64,000 nt of DNA from Ochotona curzoniae (GCF_017591425.1 NW_024465369.1:26101501-26165500), one strand, 5' to 3'. Positions 23,701 through 35,360 are shown, counted from the stretch's first letter. Made by a program: numbers and translations. Notes: a model not told the origin generated them from the letters alone.

Positions 23701-24034
23701 GGGCCCAGCATGAAAGCATAGCGGTTAAAGTCCTTGCCTTGCACGTGCCGGGATCCCATGTGGGCACCAGTTTTAATCCCAGCAGCCCCGCTTCCCATCC
23801 AGCTACCTGCCAGTGGCCTGGAAAAGCAGTCGAGGTTGGTCCAAAGCTTTGAGACCCTGCACCTGCATGGGAGACCCAGAAGACTCCTGGCTCCTGGCTT
23901 TGGACTGGCTCAGCTCCAGCCATTGCGGTCACCTGGGGAGTAAACTATCAGATGGAGGATCTTCCTCTCTGTCTCTGCTCCTTTCTGTATATCCGCCATT
24001 CCGGTGAAAATAAATAAATCTTTAAAAATAAATA
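23701..24034 (+). mobile_element. C-repeat SINE (plus), host of a second SINE
   Basis: Head 'ggggcccagcatgaaagcat', A-box 'agcggttaaagtcctt', 'gggatcccatgtgggcacc', tail 'gaaaataaataaatcttt'. Its target-site duplication 'agaattggtacact' (about 23,686-23,699) reappears with one change only after the next SINE (about 24,405-24,418), so that SINE inserted into this element's A-rich tail. Confidence 0.93.
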
Positions 24035-24038
24035 AATA

Positions 24039-24366
24039 GGGCCCGGCGCGGTGGCGCAAGTGGTTAAAGGTCCTCTCCTTGCACGCCCAGGATCCCACAT
24101 GGGCGCCGGTTCTAATCCCGGCAGCCCCGCTTCCCTTCCAGCTCCCTGCCTGTGGCCTGGGAAAGCAGTCGAGGACGACCCAAAGCTTTGGGAACCTGCA
24201 CCCGCGTGGGAGACCCAGAAGAGGCTCCTGGCTTCGGATCGGCATAGTATCGGCCCGTTGCGCTCACTTGGGGAGTGAATCATCGGACGGAAGATCTTCC
24301 TCTCTGTCTCTCCTCTCTGTATATCCGCCTTTCCAATAAAAAAATAATAAAAATAAATCTTTAAAA
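24039..24366 (+). mobile_element. Young C-repeat SINE (plus) in an older SINE tail
   Basis: Near-consensus copy beginning 'gggcccggcgcggtggcgca'. Carries 'ggcatagtatcggcccgttg', the second young subfamily variant. Both ends lie in AAATA-type tail repeats of the older element. Confidence 0.95.
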
Positions 24367-24419
24367 AAAATAATAATAAATAAATAAATAAATCTTAAAA
24401 CAAAAAGAATTGGTTCACT

Positions 24420-25540
24420 GAATTGAGGAAGTAATTTGAGATGTTAAACACAAGAATCAAGAGTGCATTTATTTCCCCCACCTCCATAGATAATATCTTC
24501 CCATTTGGTCTTTTCTTTAAGGGATTTCCTGTTCAAGAATCCCAGGCTCAGAGCAAAAGTAAATATCACCTAGATACGGGTAGCCACGTTGCCATGATCA
24601 AAATTCACTAAAGATCATAGTATCACTGACCAGTCAAAGGAAGGCTATGAGTAAAGCAAGTCAACTATGCACTTGGACAGAAGCTTAGCATGTAGCTCTC
24701 AGAACCAGCTCCAATGAACGTATAAGGAACGTTATACCTAACCACCCAAGGAGCCAAATTATTAAATGGTAGCTGCCACGTTCTTTCTTCTCCACTTTGC
24801 GATAAGTCCCTACTTTTTTCTACCAAAAATAAATAAATTATAAAATGCAAAGAACTTGTCTGGAAATGGAAATGAACTCCTTTAGATTTAGGAATGTAAA
24901 TATTGTGAGGTCAGGGGAACTTTTGAGGCTGTATGTTTTCTCTACTAGCCATGAGGGTTCTGAAGACATGTCAAAACATTTGTCAAGCAGGATTTAAGGT
25001 AAGGGTCAGAAGTTGGTGGATCTGTCTTCAGAATCGAATTTTTGAGATTACAGAAGCACAACTTTGCTAAATCTTAGGTTATGAAGTAAAGCTCAGAATT
25101 AAGGAAGGAAATCATTTCCAGCATGTTGTCGATGGTAGATAGGCCCTTTTTAGTGGGAAACTTCATTTTAATTTAAACTGTCTTCAACTTATTTTAAAAT
25201 ACATTTTAATACATTAGGAATCCATGTTTATGAATAGATTAATATTTATAATTTCTCTATTATTTTGTTTTTTTACAGAGGTGAAGGGATTACAGATCCA
25301 TGTATGCCTCCAATTCTGATTAAAATGTACAGGGGAAGGAGAGAAGTTGGGTAAAATAGATGTTTCAGTGTTTCCTCCTGTGTCCATGAGGTTAGGGGTA
25401 AAGGGAGAAAGTGCACTGATCCTTGCTGCCACCCTGCATTAGCACCCAGGGGCTGTGACAGTTATTTGAGTCAAAATGTGGGAAAGAATGTTCCAAGCAT
25501 GTTACTTGAAATGGCTTGTTTTGAGAGCATGTCAGCTTTG
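24420..25540. other. Unique sequence
   Basis: No gene or repeat recognised. Short open frames only. Confidence 0.5.
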
Positions 25541-25723
25541 TTACATCAGAGATTCAAAACACCTGTTGGCTGGCCTTCCTTGCCTCAGTGTGTTCACAAG
25601 CCTAGGTACTTGTTTCAGAGCCTGGCCTGGAGTGCTGTTCAATTTTTCTTCTAGTCTTTCTTCCAGGTACTCAAAGTCTTCTGTTGACTTAGATGAGTCA
25701 GTTGTCTTGTCTTTCTTGTTCAT
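25541..25723 (-). pseudogene. 60-residue charged frame, possible retroelement ORF start
   Basis: The minus-strand frame begins MNKKDKTTDSSKS and continues with acidic, Glu/Lys-rich sequence (EDFEYLEERLEEKL), which suggests a short helical or coiled-coil segment before a stop. It lies about 110 bp downstream, on the same strand, of tandem-monomer block 2, where an L1 ORF1 would start if that block is a 5' UTR. I cannot confirm the family. It is truncated and probably not expressed as a protein. Confidence 0.3.
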
Positions 25724-25829
25724 CTGTGTGTGCTCTCCGTTCTTGCTCGAGGGTCAGCAATTCAGATGGTCTGTCCTGAAACGCATGCTCCATGATCAGA
25801 TAACATGTCAGTGTGATTTTCCCTGAGTT

Positions 25830-26380
25830 CAGGGAGGGTGTGCAGCAGTCTAGATGAGAAGCCCCCTAAGAAACCTCACCAGGGCTTCATGTCTTGCTCT
25901 CACATGTGTCATGTGAGCCATGTGTGGACTCAGTCCACCTTCTGCACCAGCCAATGCATGTACCAGCGGGTGCAGCTGTGCATGCCCCAGTCCTGGCTCT
26001 CATGTGAGCTAGCAGGTGTTGTGGCCTAATCTGGACAATCCTAAATAATCCCGACGAGACCCACCCCCAGGCCCAGCTCATGTAATATGGGCAGGTACTT
26101 TGGCCTAACCCAGAGAGGCACTCTGAATCCTCCCTTCTGATCCACTCCATTTCCGCTCCTTTGATTGTATGTGAGTGCAGTGATCTGATCCATGGAAGCC
26201 CACGGAAATCATTTTATGTCAAACAAGTCCTCAATGGTCCCGATTTTGACCCATCCCCAGTCACCTATGCTCTAGTAATGAATGCATGGCTCCTCTCCAC
26301 GCACTCAGAGCAGTGGTAGTGGGGTGGTCCTGGCTGGCATGTGCCTGTGGCACACAGTGGTTACTTCATGCCATTTGCTC
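25830..26380 (-). repeat. Diverged tandem-monomer repeat block 2
   Basis: Short relative of blocks 1 and 3. The minus-strand motif 'gaggtttcttagggggcttc' matches 'gaggtttctttgggaatccc' of block 1. Plus-strand words 'agtcctggctctcatgtgag' and 'gcaggtgttgtggcctaatc' repeat the monomer theme. Flanked downstream (minus) by the short acidic frame at 25,541-25,723. Confidence 0.6.
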
Positions 26381-26566
26381 AGATCTTTAAAAAAAATAAA
26401 TCCAGCAACTCTACTATAACACTGGTGTAGTTAACACAGAGCTGGCATTAACCAGTTCCACAATGCCTGTCAGCTACTGGCTGCTTTTCTCTCAGCAGTG
26501 TAACAACTGCCTAGGTAAAAGACAACCTAGGCAGTTTCCCACAGTCGAGAAACATTTTAAGATTTT

Positions 26567-26770
26567 CTGACCCAGCTCCCTATCAAGAGGTAGATGATGG
26601 CCCAAGTACTTAGGCTGCTCCACTTAGGCAGGAAACCCAGAGGAAGCTCTTATCTTTTGGCTTCAGCCAATTTAAGCTCTGGCCTTTGCAATATTTTCAG
26701 GACTGAATGGATGAAAAACTCTGTTTCTCCTTTCTGCCTTTCAAATAAATTTTTAAAATAAATTTGAAAA
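26567..26770 (+). mobile_element. Old C-repeat SINE, 5'-truncated (plus)
   Basis: 'gacccagctccctatcaaga', 'gatggcccaagtacttaggc', 'aggaaacccagaggaagctc' and 'ctttcaaataaatttttaaa'. The head is missing. Confidence 0.75.
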
Positions 26771-26779
26771 AATGAGAGC

Positions 26780-27430
26780 CAAACAAACTGTATATATTTT
26801 AGGAGTCCTATGTGATATAAACATACATGTACTGTGCAATGTTCAATCTGGGGAAATATATTCGTACCTTTAAAGTGATGATATCCACAATCATATAATG
26901 CAGCTTTTTAAAGTAGAGGAATATATGGGCCCAATGCAGTAGCCTAGCGGGTTAAGGTCTTTGCCTTGTATATGCTGGGATCCCATATGATCACCAGTTT
27001 GAATCTCACTTCCCATCCGGCTCCCTGCTTGTGACCTGGGAAAGCAGACAAGGACAGCCCAAAGCCTTGGGACATTGCACCCACATGGGAGACCCTGATG
27101 AAGCTCCAGGCTCCTGACTTAGGATCGTCTCAGCTTCATCCATGTTGCAGCCACTTGGGGAGTGAATCAACACACAGAAGATTTTCCTCTGTCTGTCCTC
27201 CTCTCTGTATATCTGACTTTGCATTAAAAATAAATAAAAAATCTTTTAAAAAATTAATGTAGAGGAATATAAAGTACATTCAAGGGTACATATTCATCCT
27301 ATTGTGTAACACAACTCCAGAACATGTTAGTCCTACTTTGCTATAAATTCTATAATTAAAAATACTGGTGCATATCCTTCTTCCTACTCTCAGTTTCTAT
27401 TGTTTCTTGTGATGTCACATTTACTGTAGT
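26780..27430 (-). mobile_element. Old L1 3' UTR, antisense, split by a SINE
   Basis: 'ggaaatatattcgtaccttt', 'gatgatatccacaatcatat', then after the SINE 'aaagtacattcaagggtaca' and 'acacaactccagaacatgtt' resemble the reverse complement of L1M 3' UTRs (gtacattcacattgttgtgcaacc... ctccagaact). Highly diverged. Confidence 0.55.
26925..27258 (+). mobile_element. C-repeat SINE (plus) with TSD
   Basis: Direct repeat 'gtagaggaatat' at 26,913-26,924 and 27,259-27,270 brackets the element. Head 'atgggcccaatgcagtagcc', tail 'aaataaataaaaaatctttt'. Intermediate age. Inserted into an antisense L1 3' UTR. Confidence 0.95.
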
Positions 27431-28189
27431 GGTGAGTCTTTAAAATTATAGGGAGTAATTAAAATAATGAGGCCTTGTACAAGTTTTCAAAGACAGAATT
27501 GAGGGAAAGGCCAGAAGAAAAGGGAGCAGCTAAACTGCTATCCTATGCTATCATCAATAATAGCTAGAAATAGGGGAACAGCTAAGGTCATCACCGAAAG
27601 GATTCTGCTTAAGAGTCTAAAGAACTCTCTGTCCTCATTAATGTGTAAAAAATAAGCTAAAATCCCACAAAACTTCAAATCCGAAGTATGATTTTATAAG
27701 GGCTAAAATATTTATCAAATTCAGAAACTAGGTACTAATTTACTCAATCAAGGTGAAATTAATTAAAATGTTCAATTATAAAACATTTCAAAGGATGGGG
27801 AAAACAAAAAAGAATTGAAAACATTTAAATATTCTCTAACTTTGTGTCCTGACATTTAGCTCAATTTGTCATAGCTATTCTTAATATTTAACATTGTCAT
27901 GATACAGTCTCACTTTCAAAATTATCTCATATATAGAGTTCATTAGATTCTCACACAATTCTGAGATAAATAATAGAAAGATATCCAGCAAGTTTCTTTA
28001 TGATTGTAAATCATCACTTACATTATTGATGATCATGTTTCCATCAATTATCTCATTGCTTTGTTTTCAATACCATTCCATCATATTTATTTTACTGAAT
28101 GTCATCTATCATCTATGATGCACAAATCGTAAAGGTCACTCCTTAAGCTCTGGATGGTTAAAAACTGATGTATTTTTGATAGGACAGAA
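27431..28189. other. Unique AT-rich sequence
   Basis: Nothing recognised with confidence. It may be further eroded antisense L1, since recognisable L1 lies on both sides. Confidence 0.4.
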
Positions 28190-28500
28190 GGAGTTATCTG
28201 TTTCCAAACTGACTAAAGAGTTTTATTACATTCCCATTAGCAATGTGTGAGTGACCTGACGTCTCTGCATCCCTATTGGTTTTGGATGCTATCAATATTT
28301 TCTATTTTAGTCATTCTGACACACATACAGTCCTATATCCTTATACTTTGAATTGACACTTACCTAATGGCTCCTGATGACAAGACTTATTCATATGCAT
28401 GTTTGTCATGGGTATACCCTCTTTTTTTTCATAGCTTTATATCTTATAGGTGAAATATTTGTTTATATGGTTTTTTTTTTAACTTTAATTTGATTGTTTG
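28190..28500 (-). mobile_element. Old L1 3' UTR fragment, antisense
   Basis: 'acattcccattagcaatgtg', 'tctctgcatccctattggtt', 'ttctattttagtcattctga' and 'catatgcatgtttgtcatgg' follow the antisense L1 3' UTR order (acattcccaccaacagtgt... ccacatcctcgccagc... gccattttaactgg... catatgcctgtttgccat). Confidence 0.75.
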
Positions 28501-28511
28501 GCTTTTTTCTT

Positions 28512-28890
28512 GGGGTGGCCTTGTAGCATACTGGGTTAAGCTGCCACTTGAAATACCGACATCCTAATTTTCACTGGTTCAGGTCACAACTGCTTCACTT
28601 CTGATTCAGTTCCTTGTTAATGTGCCTAGAAAAGCAACAGAAAGAGGCCAGCTGCCTAGGCCCTTACACTCACATGGAGATGCAGAAGAACCTCCTGGCT
28701 TCCTCTTAACCAGCCCTGCCCAATGTGGTCATTTGGGGAATCTCTCTCTCTCTTATCTCTCTCTCTCTCTCTCCCTTTCTCACTCACTCAGTTCGTTCGT
28801 TCTTTCCTTTCTCTCTCTCTCTTTCTTTCTCTTTCTTTCTCTCTCTCTTTTTTACTTTCTCTCTCTCTCTCTCTCTCCTTGCTCTCTTGT

Positions 28891-28928
<38 letters not shown>

Positions 28929-28960
28929 TCTCTGTCTCTGTAACTCTGGCTTTTAACAAT
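28512..28960 (+). mobile_element. Old C-repeat SINE with expanded CT/CA tract (plus)
   Basis: Head 'ggggtggccttgtagcatac', 'tgggttaagctgccacttga', 'cttctgattcagttccttgt', 'ggagatgcagaagaacctcc'. The CT-rich 3' part has expanded into the microsatellite at 28,741-28,928. The 115-residue frame across it is a low-complexity artefact. Confidence 0.8.
28741..28928. repeat. Compound (CT)n/(CTTT)n/(CA)n microsatellite
   Basis: Long pyrimidine tract with CT and CTTT units ending in a pure CA run at about 28,895-28,926. It grew from the CT-rich 3' end of a SINE. Confidence 0.95.
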
Positions 28961-29125
28961 CCAAAGTAGAATTTCTTACACATTGTGTTAGATATTTGTA
29001 CAAAATCTGGTTCCAAATATTTTAACCAAATCTTTAACTTCCTATTCCATCTTTATAAAGAATTTAATGAGATACAGTTTATTATTTTCTTTTCATACCC
29101 TTGGAGATGGATATAGAAAATTATT

Positions 29126-29440
29126 GGGGCCAGCATTATGGAGTATCATGTTAAGTCTCTGCCTTTGACACCAGCATCTCATATGAGCACCAGCCAGTCA
29201 CCCAGATCCTTCATTTCCATACGGTCACATGTTTAAGCTACACTTCTAATCTAGCTTCTGGTACTATGCCTGTCAAGACAATGGAGTAGAGTCTGAGTCC
29301 TTGGGCTCCTGCACCTATGTGGAAAACCCAGAGGAAGGCTCAGGGTCCTGGCTTCAATCTGACTCAGCTCCAGTTGTTGCAGCAATATGAAGAGTAAACC
29401 AGCAGATGGAAGATTTCTCTGTTGTTTTTGCTGTTTCTGA
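29126..29440 (+). mobile_element. Old C-repeat SINE (plus)
   Basis: 'ggggccagcattatggagta', 'catgttaagtctctgccttt', 'ccttgggctcctgcacctat', 'gtaaaccagcagatggaaga'. An extra stretch near 29,195-29,240 interrupts the B-box area. Confidence 0.82.
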
Positions 29441-30164
29441 CATTCTGCTTTTAATTACATTTTTTTAAATTAGAAAATGTATTTTCACAGAGAAAAAGGT
29501 ACAAAAATTTTCACTGCATATTTGTGGGTTTTTTACTCTTAAAAACACTAAATTTTTTTTTCTAAATCCTATGTCTAAGAACAGTGTTACCCAAACACCT
29601 ATCACACAAAATTTACTCCAGTATAAATATATTTCACAAGAAATTTTGTTTCAATGATGTTTGGATCTAATCATATGAGTAACAATATTTACTTAACATA
29701 TCTCTGTCAAACACAACTGCTTTTCAATCAACGTAATATTTTAAAGGAAATACAATAAGTTTCTATACATAATCCCATCTAGCCACTTATTCTGGCCAGA
29801 GGTATAAATAAATCCTTTTGATATTTTATAATCAGCATTTTGATGGAGATGCCCTTGGAGAGACCATTGGACAAAGCTTGATAAACCAAGGGTCACGTGA
29901 CTCTGGTCCTGATGGATGAAGTTCACCCAGAGGAAAAGTCTGAAGAGAAGTATTTTGGACCCCACCAGAGAAAAGATAAAAAAAAAAAAAAAAAGTAAAC
30001 ACCAAAGCATAGCATATGTTTAGGAAACTGGAAGTTACTGGATATAACGGAAACATACAGAATATATGTAGGAACTGGAGAAGATGCTGTTGACTAGAAT
30101 TTGCACCAAGAAGGACCTGCCTGAATTATGAGATAGAGACGTAAGTCATCTCTGGTGACAATCC
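29441..30164. other. Unique sequence with 17-base A-tract
   Basis: An A-run at 29,978-29,994 follows moderately GC-rich sequence and could be a retroposed tail, but I recognise no source. No coding frame supported. Confidence 0.45.
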
Positions 30165-30380
30165 CTTCCCATTTCAAACACTAGTTCAAATCCTGGCTGC
30201 TCTGGTGCCCTGCACCCATGTGTGAAACCTAGATGAAGTTCCTGAATCCTGGCATTGGATAGGACAAGCTCCAGCCATTGCAAACCATTTGGGGAATGAT
30301 CCAGCAGACAGAAAATCTCTGTGTGCCTGGTCCTCTCCCTGTCATTCTGTAAATAAATAATAAACAAATCCTTAAAGTGT
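30165..30380 (+). mobile_element. Old C-repeat SINE, 5'-truncated (plus)
   Basis: 'ctagttcaaatcctggctgc', 'cctgcacccatgtgtgaaac', 'tttggggaatgatccagcag', tail 'gtaaataaataataaacaaa'. The head and a central block are missing. Confidence 0.78.
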
Positions 30381-30699
30381 TATATAAGAAATAAAATTTT
30401 CATTCTTTTAGAAATGATATATATATATGGGATTATTATTTTTATTATACTGATTTTATTATTCCACAGTAAATACATATGTCAACACATTATATTGTGC
30501 CCTATAAATCAATATAATTATTGTTGGCCAATTAAAAATGCCACAAAATAAAGGCATTTTATGAGATCTAGATCTTCTCCTTCCATGAAGGAGAATTCTG
30601 CAAGTAATTTTGAGCATAGCAAAACTAAGATTAAACTTTTAAAATCTAAAATTATGAAAGATAGATATTAGAAACAAACTAAAAGCTTAGGCTCAAATG
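30381..30699. other. Unique AT-rich sequence
   Basis: Short TA run near 30,418-30,428; otherwise nothing recognised. Confidence 0.5.
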
Positions 30700-31130
30700 T
30701 GGAATCAATAGGCATGACAGTTGCACGGGTATGTTGTAGAAATACTAGAGATGTTGGATAGAGGTGACAAGATTGCTGACATGCTATGCGCCAGCAGTCA
30801 GGAAAAGAAGGGTCCAAAAAGACTCCCTTGGTTTCTGACTTGGTTTTCTGAACCTTTGGTTCTTTACTTAAGTCAGGCAAAAGGGGACAGTCTTGCCAAG
30901 GGAGGAGGGGAGTGTAATCAATAGAATTTTTTGAGAAGTGGGAAGTTTGAGGTGTCTATTGGACTTAGATATGCCCCAGAGAGGAACCTCCTAAACTTGG
31001 ATATACACATGAATAACCTGTGGGTATGTTGATAGCATAGGCCCTAATTTAGAAACTTTATGATTCTTTTTCTAACAAGTTTTCAGGGATATCAATGCTA
31101 TTGGTTTGATACAGTCTCTCAGAGCCAAAA
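30700..31130 (-). mobile_element. LINE-2 fragment, antisense
   Basis: 'gtccaaaaagactcccttgg', 'gggaagtttgaggtgtctat', 'tggacttagatatgccccag' and 'cttggatatacacatgaata' resemble the reverse complement of the L2 ORF2 3' region (aagtttgagatgcctattagacatccaagtgg...). Ancient and heavily mutated. Confidence 0.6.
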
Positions 31131-32180
31131 GGACATTTGTCAAAGATGGGGTCAAGTTTGCTAAAGGAAAAAATTAAAAGGGAAAAATGAAAAAAAAAAG
31201 ACAAGGGCAAGAAGGTAGATGAGAATATCAAAAAAAGAAAATGTTGCAAGATTGATGAGAAGAAAAGGCAAGTAAAGGAATAAGAGGTACTTTAACTAGC
31301 AGTGTGTCAGCAACAATTACCACAGCTACACTTTAGTACTCTGTGCCAAAGGATATCTACCTCTCCCTGGTCTAGCAAATGTTATCCATTGTTTTTAAAA
31401 ACGTGTTAAAGCTGCCAGAAAATAGATAACAGTGTGAATGAGAGAGACACAAGGTTTATATATATATATATATATATAAAATCCAAGATTCTATTTTATT
31501 TTATCATGTAATAGAAGGATATAATCCATACTTGTACAATAAAATGTTCACATGTCCTAACTATTATCAAAACCCCAAGCAGAATTTTTTAATTGCCAAT
31601 AAAACAGGACAGAAATCCAAGAGACTCAAACTTGTCTGCCATACTAGGGTTTTAGTTTTTAGCTTAGTTTGCTTTGTTTAGTTTTCAACATTAGGTTGGA
31701 GTCTCAAGGGCTTAATAGTTTTCAGAGTGGTCCTGCCAGAAAGGTGCTAACCTGCATGACCTCTTGGGTTGCTTGCCAACCCTCAAACTCTGTGGTCGTT
31801 CTCTGCTCGGTTCCTCTTTTATCTGTCAAACCTTCACTTGGTTTTTTTTGTTTTTTGTTTTTTTTTTTTACTGCACTCAAGTCAATAAAAACTAGGCATA
31901 CTACATTTTTATTAGTAAGTGTTATTCATTCTCATTCAATTTTTTTCAACAAACTGTTTCAAAGTGATTTCAAGAAATAATAGCCAAATGTTAATAAATA
32001 TGTCCCATTTCAAGAAACTTAACTGATCGGTACAATTTCAGCCTAATCACCTAAGGACAGTCACAAAGAAATTACTAGGCTAATTGTAGAAAGTGATCGT
32101 TTAACAGCAGAAAATCAATACCATGTACTTTTGATTATGTTATCTAGGTAATTTGTATTAAATAAATCTTCTGCTACTAC
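31131..32180. other. Unique AT-rich sequence
   Basis: Contains a (TA)n run at 31,456-31,478 and a T-rich stretch near 31,838-31,870. No gene or family recognised. Confidence 0.5.
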
Positions 32181-32310
32181 ATTATGCTACAAGTTCCAAT
32201 TTTACTAGAAATATATATATATATATATTTTACTAGAAAAACATATATTTTGCTAGAAATATATAGCAAAATACATGTTTTTCTAGTAAAATTTAAACTT
32301 GGGGCATAAT
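32181..32310. repeat. Large AT-rich palindrome
   Basis: Left arm 32,227-32,256 and right arm 32,263-32,292 are reverse complements at 28 of 30 positions with a 6-nt loop. The palindrome extends outward: 32,181-32,208 pairs with 32,283-32,310 at 24 of 28 positions, offset because the left side holds an extra TA-rich insertion with a second copy of 'attttactag'. It looks like a MITE-like or hairpin-derived element. Confidence 0.88.
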
Positions 32311-32357
32311 GTATATATATATATATATAAAATTTATATATATAAACATATATATAT
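32311..32357. repeat. (TA)n-rich tract
   Basis: TA dinucleotide runs interrupted by 'aaaattta' and 'aaac', directly abutting the palindrome's right arm. Confidence 0.85.
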
Positions 32358-33614
32358 GGAAAGAGAGAGTAACTAAAAAGAAACGAAGGAGTCCATACTA
32401 AAACATAATTACAATTTCATAGATATTCTAGCAAAGCCATAAATAATGATTTCCATTTTTCATTCAGATATTCCAACGTGTTTTAATATTTTCCAATAAT
32501 TAACTCATTTATCCTTACCTAGTCCCAATGGGACAGGTAAATAATCTGATTAATTTCATTTTGCTGATGTTATTTGCTTTCTTAAAAACTAATAATTGTA
32601 GGATGGCTTATATTGCTGTTGTGTTTAGCAGGCGAGACAATAGTGTCTCTTGATTCTTTGGTTTTCACTGACTTTTTTACTACCCAGTGAATGAATTTCT
32701 GATAAAGTGAAATTGACTGACAGAGTTTTAGTTGTTTTTTCCTTTAAGGAAACACACCTTGCTGGCCTTCTTACTCTGTCAGCAACATTCCCTCTGTAAC
32801 TCGTTTATTGGGCTTCTTTCTAGGTCATCTCATTACCAAAATGTTCTCCTTGGACATTTCTTCCACTTGAACCTTTTCCCTTCCTACTCTCACAAATTGA
32901 ATGCTTCCTTCAAGTATGTGTATCTTATTATGTAATATCAAATTTTATTTCATATTGGCTAATTTCACTTTAAAATTGAATTGTTTGTTCTGCCCAGAGG
33001 TCACCAAATTGAATACTACCACTTCTGTTCTTTTCTTTTCTTTTTTTTTTCTCTCTTTTAAAAGTAGTTCTGGGCAGATTTAAGAAAAAAAATCATCTGC
33101 CCCAAAACATCTGCCTATAAAATGTGTCTCCAGAACAAAATCTACCAGCGGCACCAATTAAATATTTTTGAGTTGGTATATTTTGATTACTTTTTATATG
33201 CAAGCTTCATTCACTACTCTTCTTCACAACATTTGAAATGTAGCTACTGGAAAATATCACATAAATTTAATGTTTAGCCAAATAAGGCTCTTTGTTTAGT
33301 GCTGAACTGTCAGGGCAAGAGATTCCAAAGATTAGTGTAATGATCAGTTACACCTAATTGGTTCATTAGAAATATCAGGAGACTTGCAAAAGAGTGAAAA
33401 GTAGGAGAAAGCTTATCTAGTATAAATAGAGGAACAAAATTCTATTAAGAAAGGAAAGTGATCAGAAGGATGAAGGGAAAAAATATTAATGTAGCATGGT
33501 AAATTATCATAGAGTAGAACTATGGAAAGACTGGTGTGATAAATGTTACCCTTCTCTGAGATACACATTCTGCTGCACATCAATGTCAAAACAATAATGC
33601 ATTTCTTACATATA
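32358..33614. other. Unique AT-rich sequence
   Basis: No gene or repeat recognised. Confidence 0.5.
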
Positions 33615-34110
33615 ATATGTCACATTATGATGGTGGATTTTATACCTCATATTGTCTTGGCTAAGGTGCCAGGTTAATTTGGTCCAACTGGGCAACTGGT
33701 AACCTAGATGCCATTGTGAAAGGATCTCTTGTAACTAACATGTTAACAAGTCGTGCTTGAATAACAAAAGTCTCCCTCCATTATGTGGGAGACTTCAAGC
33801 CTTTAGACAAGAATTGAAGATCTTGACAGCAAAAGTTGTTATTTCCTGAGAAAATATTTTTCTTCAGGACTGCAACATGGAAACCATACTTCAGCTTCTA
33901 ACTTGATGGAGAATTCAGAATTCAATTTACAAATTAACTCCAGCCAGATTCTCAGTATGTGTGTCCTACCCTATGGGTTTAAAATTCAACAACTGATAAC
34001 CTAACAACCACCACATGAGCCAGTTCCTTAAATGTGTCCTCCTCTCTCTCTCTCTCTCTCTTGTTCCTCTGAAAATCCCTAATAACACTTATTCAATGTA
34101 ATTTACACTC
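33615..34110 (+). mobile_element. Ancient mammalian repeat, family unassigned
   Basis: 'cttggctaaggtgccaggtt', 'gtaacctagatgccattgtg', 'gtctccctccattatgtggg', 'accaccacatgagccagttc', 'cttaaatgtgtcctcctctc' and a CT run at 34,041-34,062 match a common mammalian repeat I recognise by pattern (gtcaacttggctaggcc... gtgagccaattccttaaaataaatctctctc). I cannot assign its class from memory. Confidence 0.5.
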
Positions 34111-34208
34111 ACCTTTGAGCTATTTCTTGTGAAATTAGGAGAAAAATCTAAGCCTCTTGCTCTGGATCTATTAATATAGAGAGAATTGTTTTAAAACAAG
34201 GATCTGTG

Positions 34209-34505
34209 AGCCCAGAACAGTGGCTCAATTGGCTAATCCTCCCTCTCAAGTACCAGGATCCCACATAGGCACCTCCCATCCATTACCCTGCTTGTGTCTT
34301 TGGGAAGCAGAAAAGGATGGCCCAAAGCATTGGCACCCTGTGCTCTTGCAGCAGACCTAGAAGAAGTTTCTGGCTCCTGAGTTTGGATCACCTCAGTTCA
34401 ACCTCACCTTAACTCCAGCTGAAGGATTGAGCCAGAAAAAGGAGGATCTTTCTGTTTCTCTTTTTTTGTGTGTTTGCCTTTCCAATAAAAATAGGTAAAT
34501 CACCA
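34209..34505 (+). mobile_element. C-repeat SINE variant (plus)
   Basis: 'agcccagaacagtggctcaa' followed by 'ttggctaatcctccctctca' is the variant head, with 'ggatcccacataggcacc', 'tggcccaaagcattggcacc' and tail 'ttccaataaaaatagg'. Intermediate age. Confidence 0.88.
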
Positions 34506-35360
34506 AGAACAAAGTATCTGGGCAAATGCCCAGTTCTTGTTGGCATTCTCTGATACTAAGTACACAACTGTTAATGCTGATTATCTAAAAACCTTCTCCC
34601 CTCTTGTATAAAAGCGCTATCATATTCCCCATAAAACACACATTGTCAATAGGTGGAGGTTGTTCCAATGTTTATGTAAATCTGAAGATTCTACATAATC
34701 AAGTAAGATTCCTTCACAATAGCCCTTACTACAACTGTTCACAATCAGATCTTCCTAGTTGACTATCAAATTAAATCCCCACATAAATTATATAATAGTA
34801 CCAAGAATGAGGTTACTACTGTAACTACATCTGAAAATGGTGAAGTACCTTTGTTATTTATTAATAAGAAAAGTTTGGGAGAGTGTAGAAGAATGGGGTA
34901 GAAAAAGTCTAGAATACTGCTAGTGGAGCATTATCGGTGATTCTGGTGAGGGCTCAGAATATAAAAATGCTGAAAGAAATGTGGACAATAAAGGGCACTG
35001 CAGGGATGTTTCAAATGAAATGAGTGTTCCTTTGGCATGAAAGTGAAAGCCATCTTCATTATGTTATAGTGTATAATTTTACTGCATTTTATCCATGCTT
35101 ACACCATCTAGAAGGCAAAAATGAATGATGATGGAGTAGTTTAGTGGAGGGAATATCAAAATAGCAAAGTATTTAGTCTCTGAAATGATCAGTTTTAGTC
35201 ACGTCTTCACTGCTCAAGATGGAGCAGAACAAAGGTGTTTGGAAAATTCACTCACTGGCAAGAATAAGAGTGAAAGTAATGTGCAATGGTGGGTCCGCTT
35301 CAAGAGTAGTTCAGTAAATAGATCAGTGATGATAATCAGAACAATAAGAAGGATATTTCA
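34506..35360. other. Unique sequence
   Basis: No gene or repeat recognised. Confidence 0.5.

Noticed and set aside
28622..28969. 115-residue Ser/Leu-rich frame resembling a membrane protein
   Set aside because: Encoded by CT/CA simple repeats at a SINE end.
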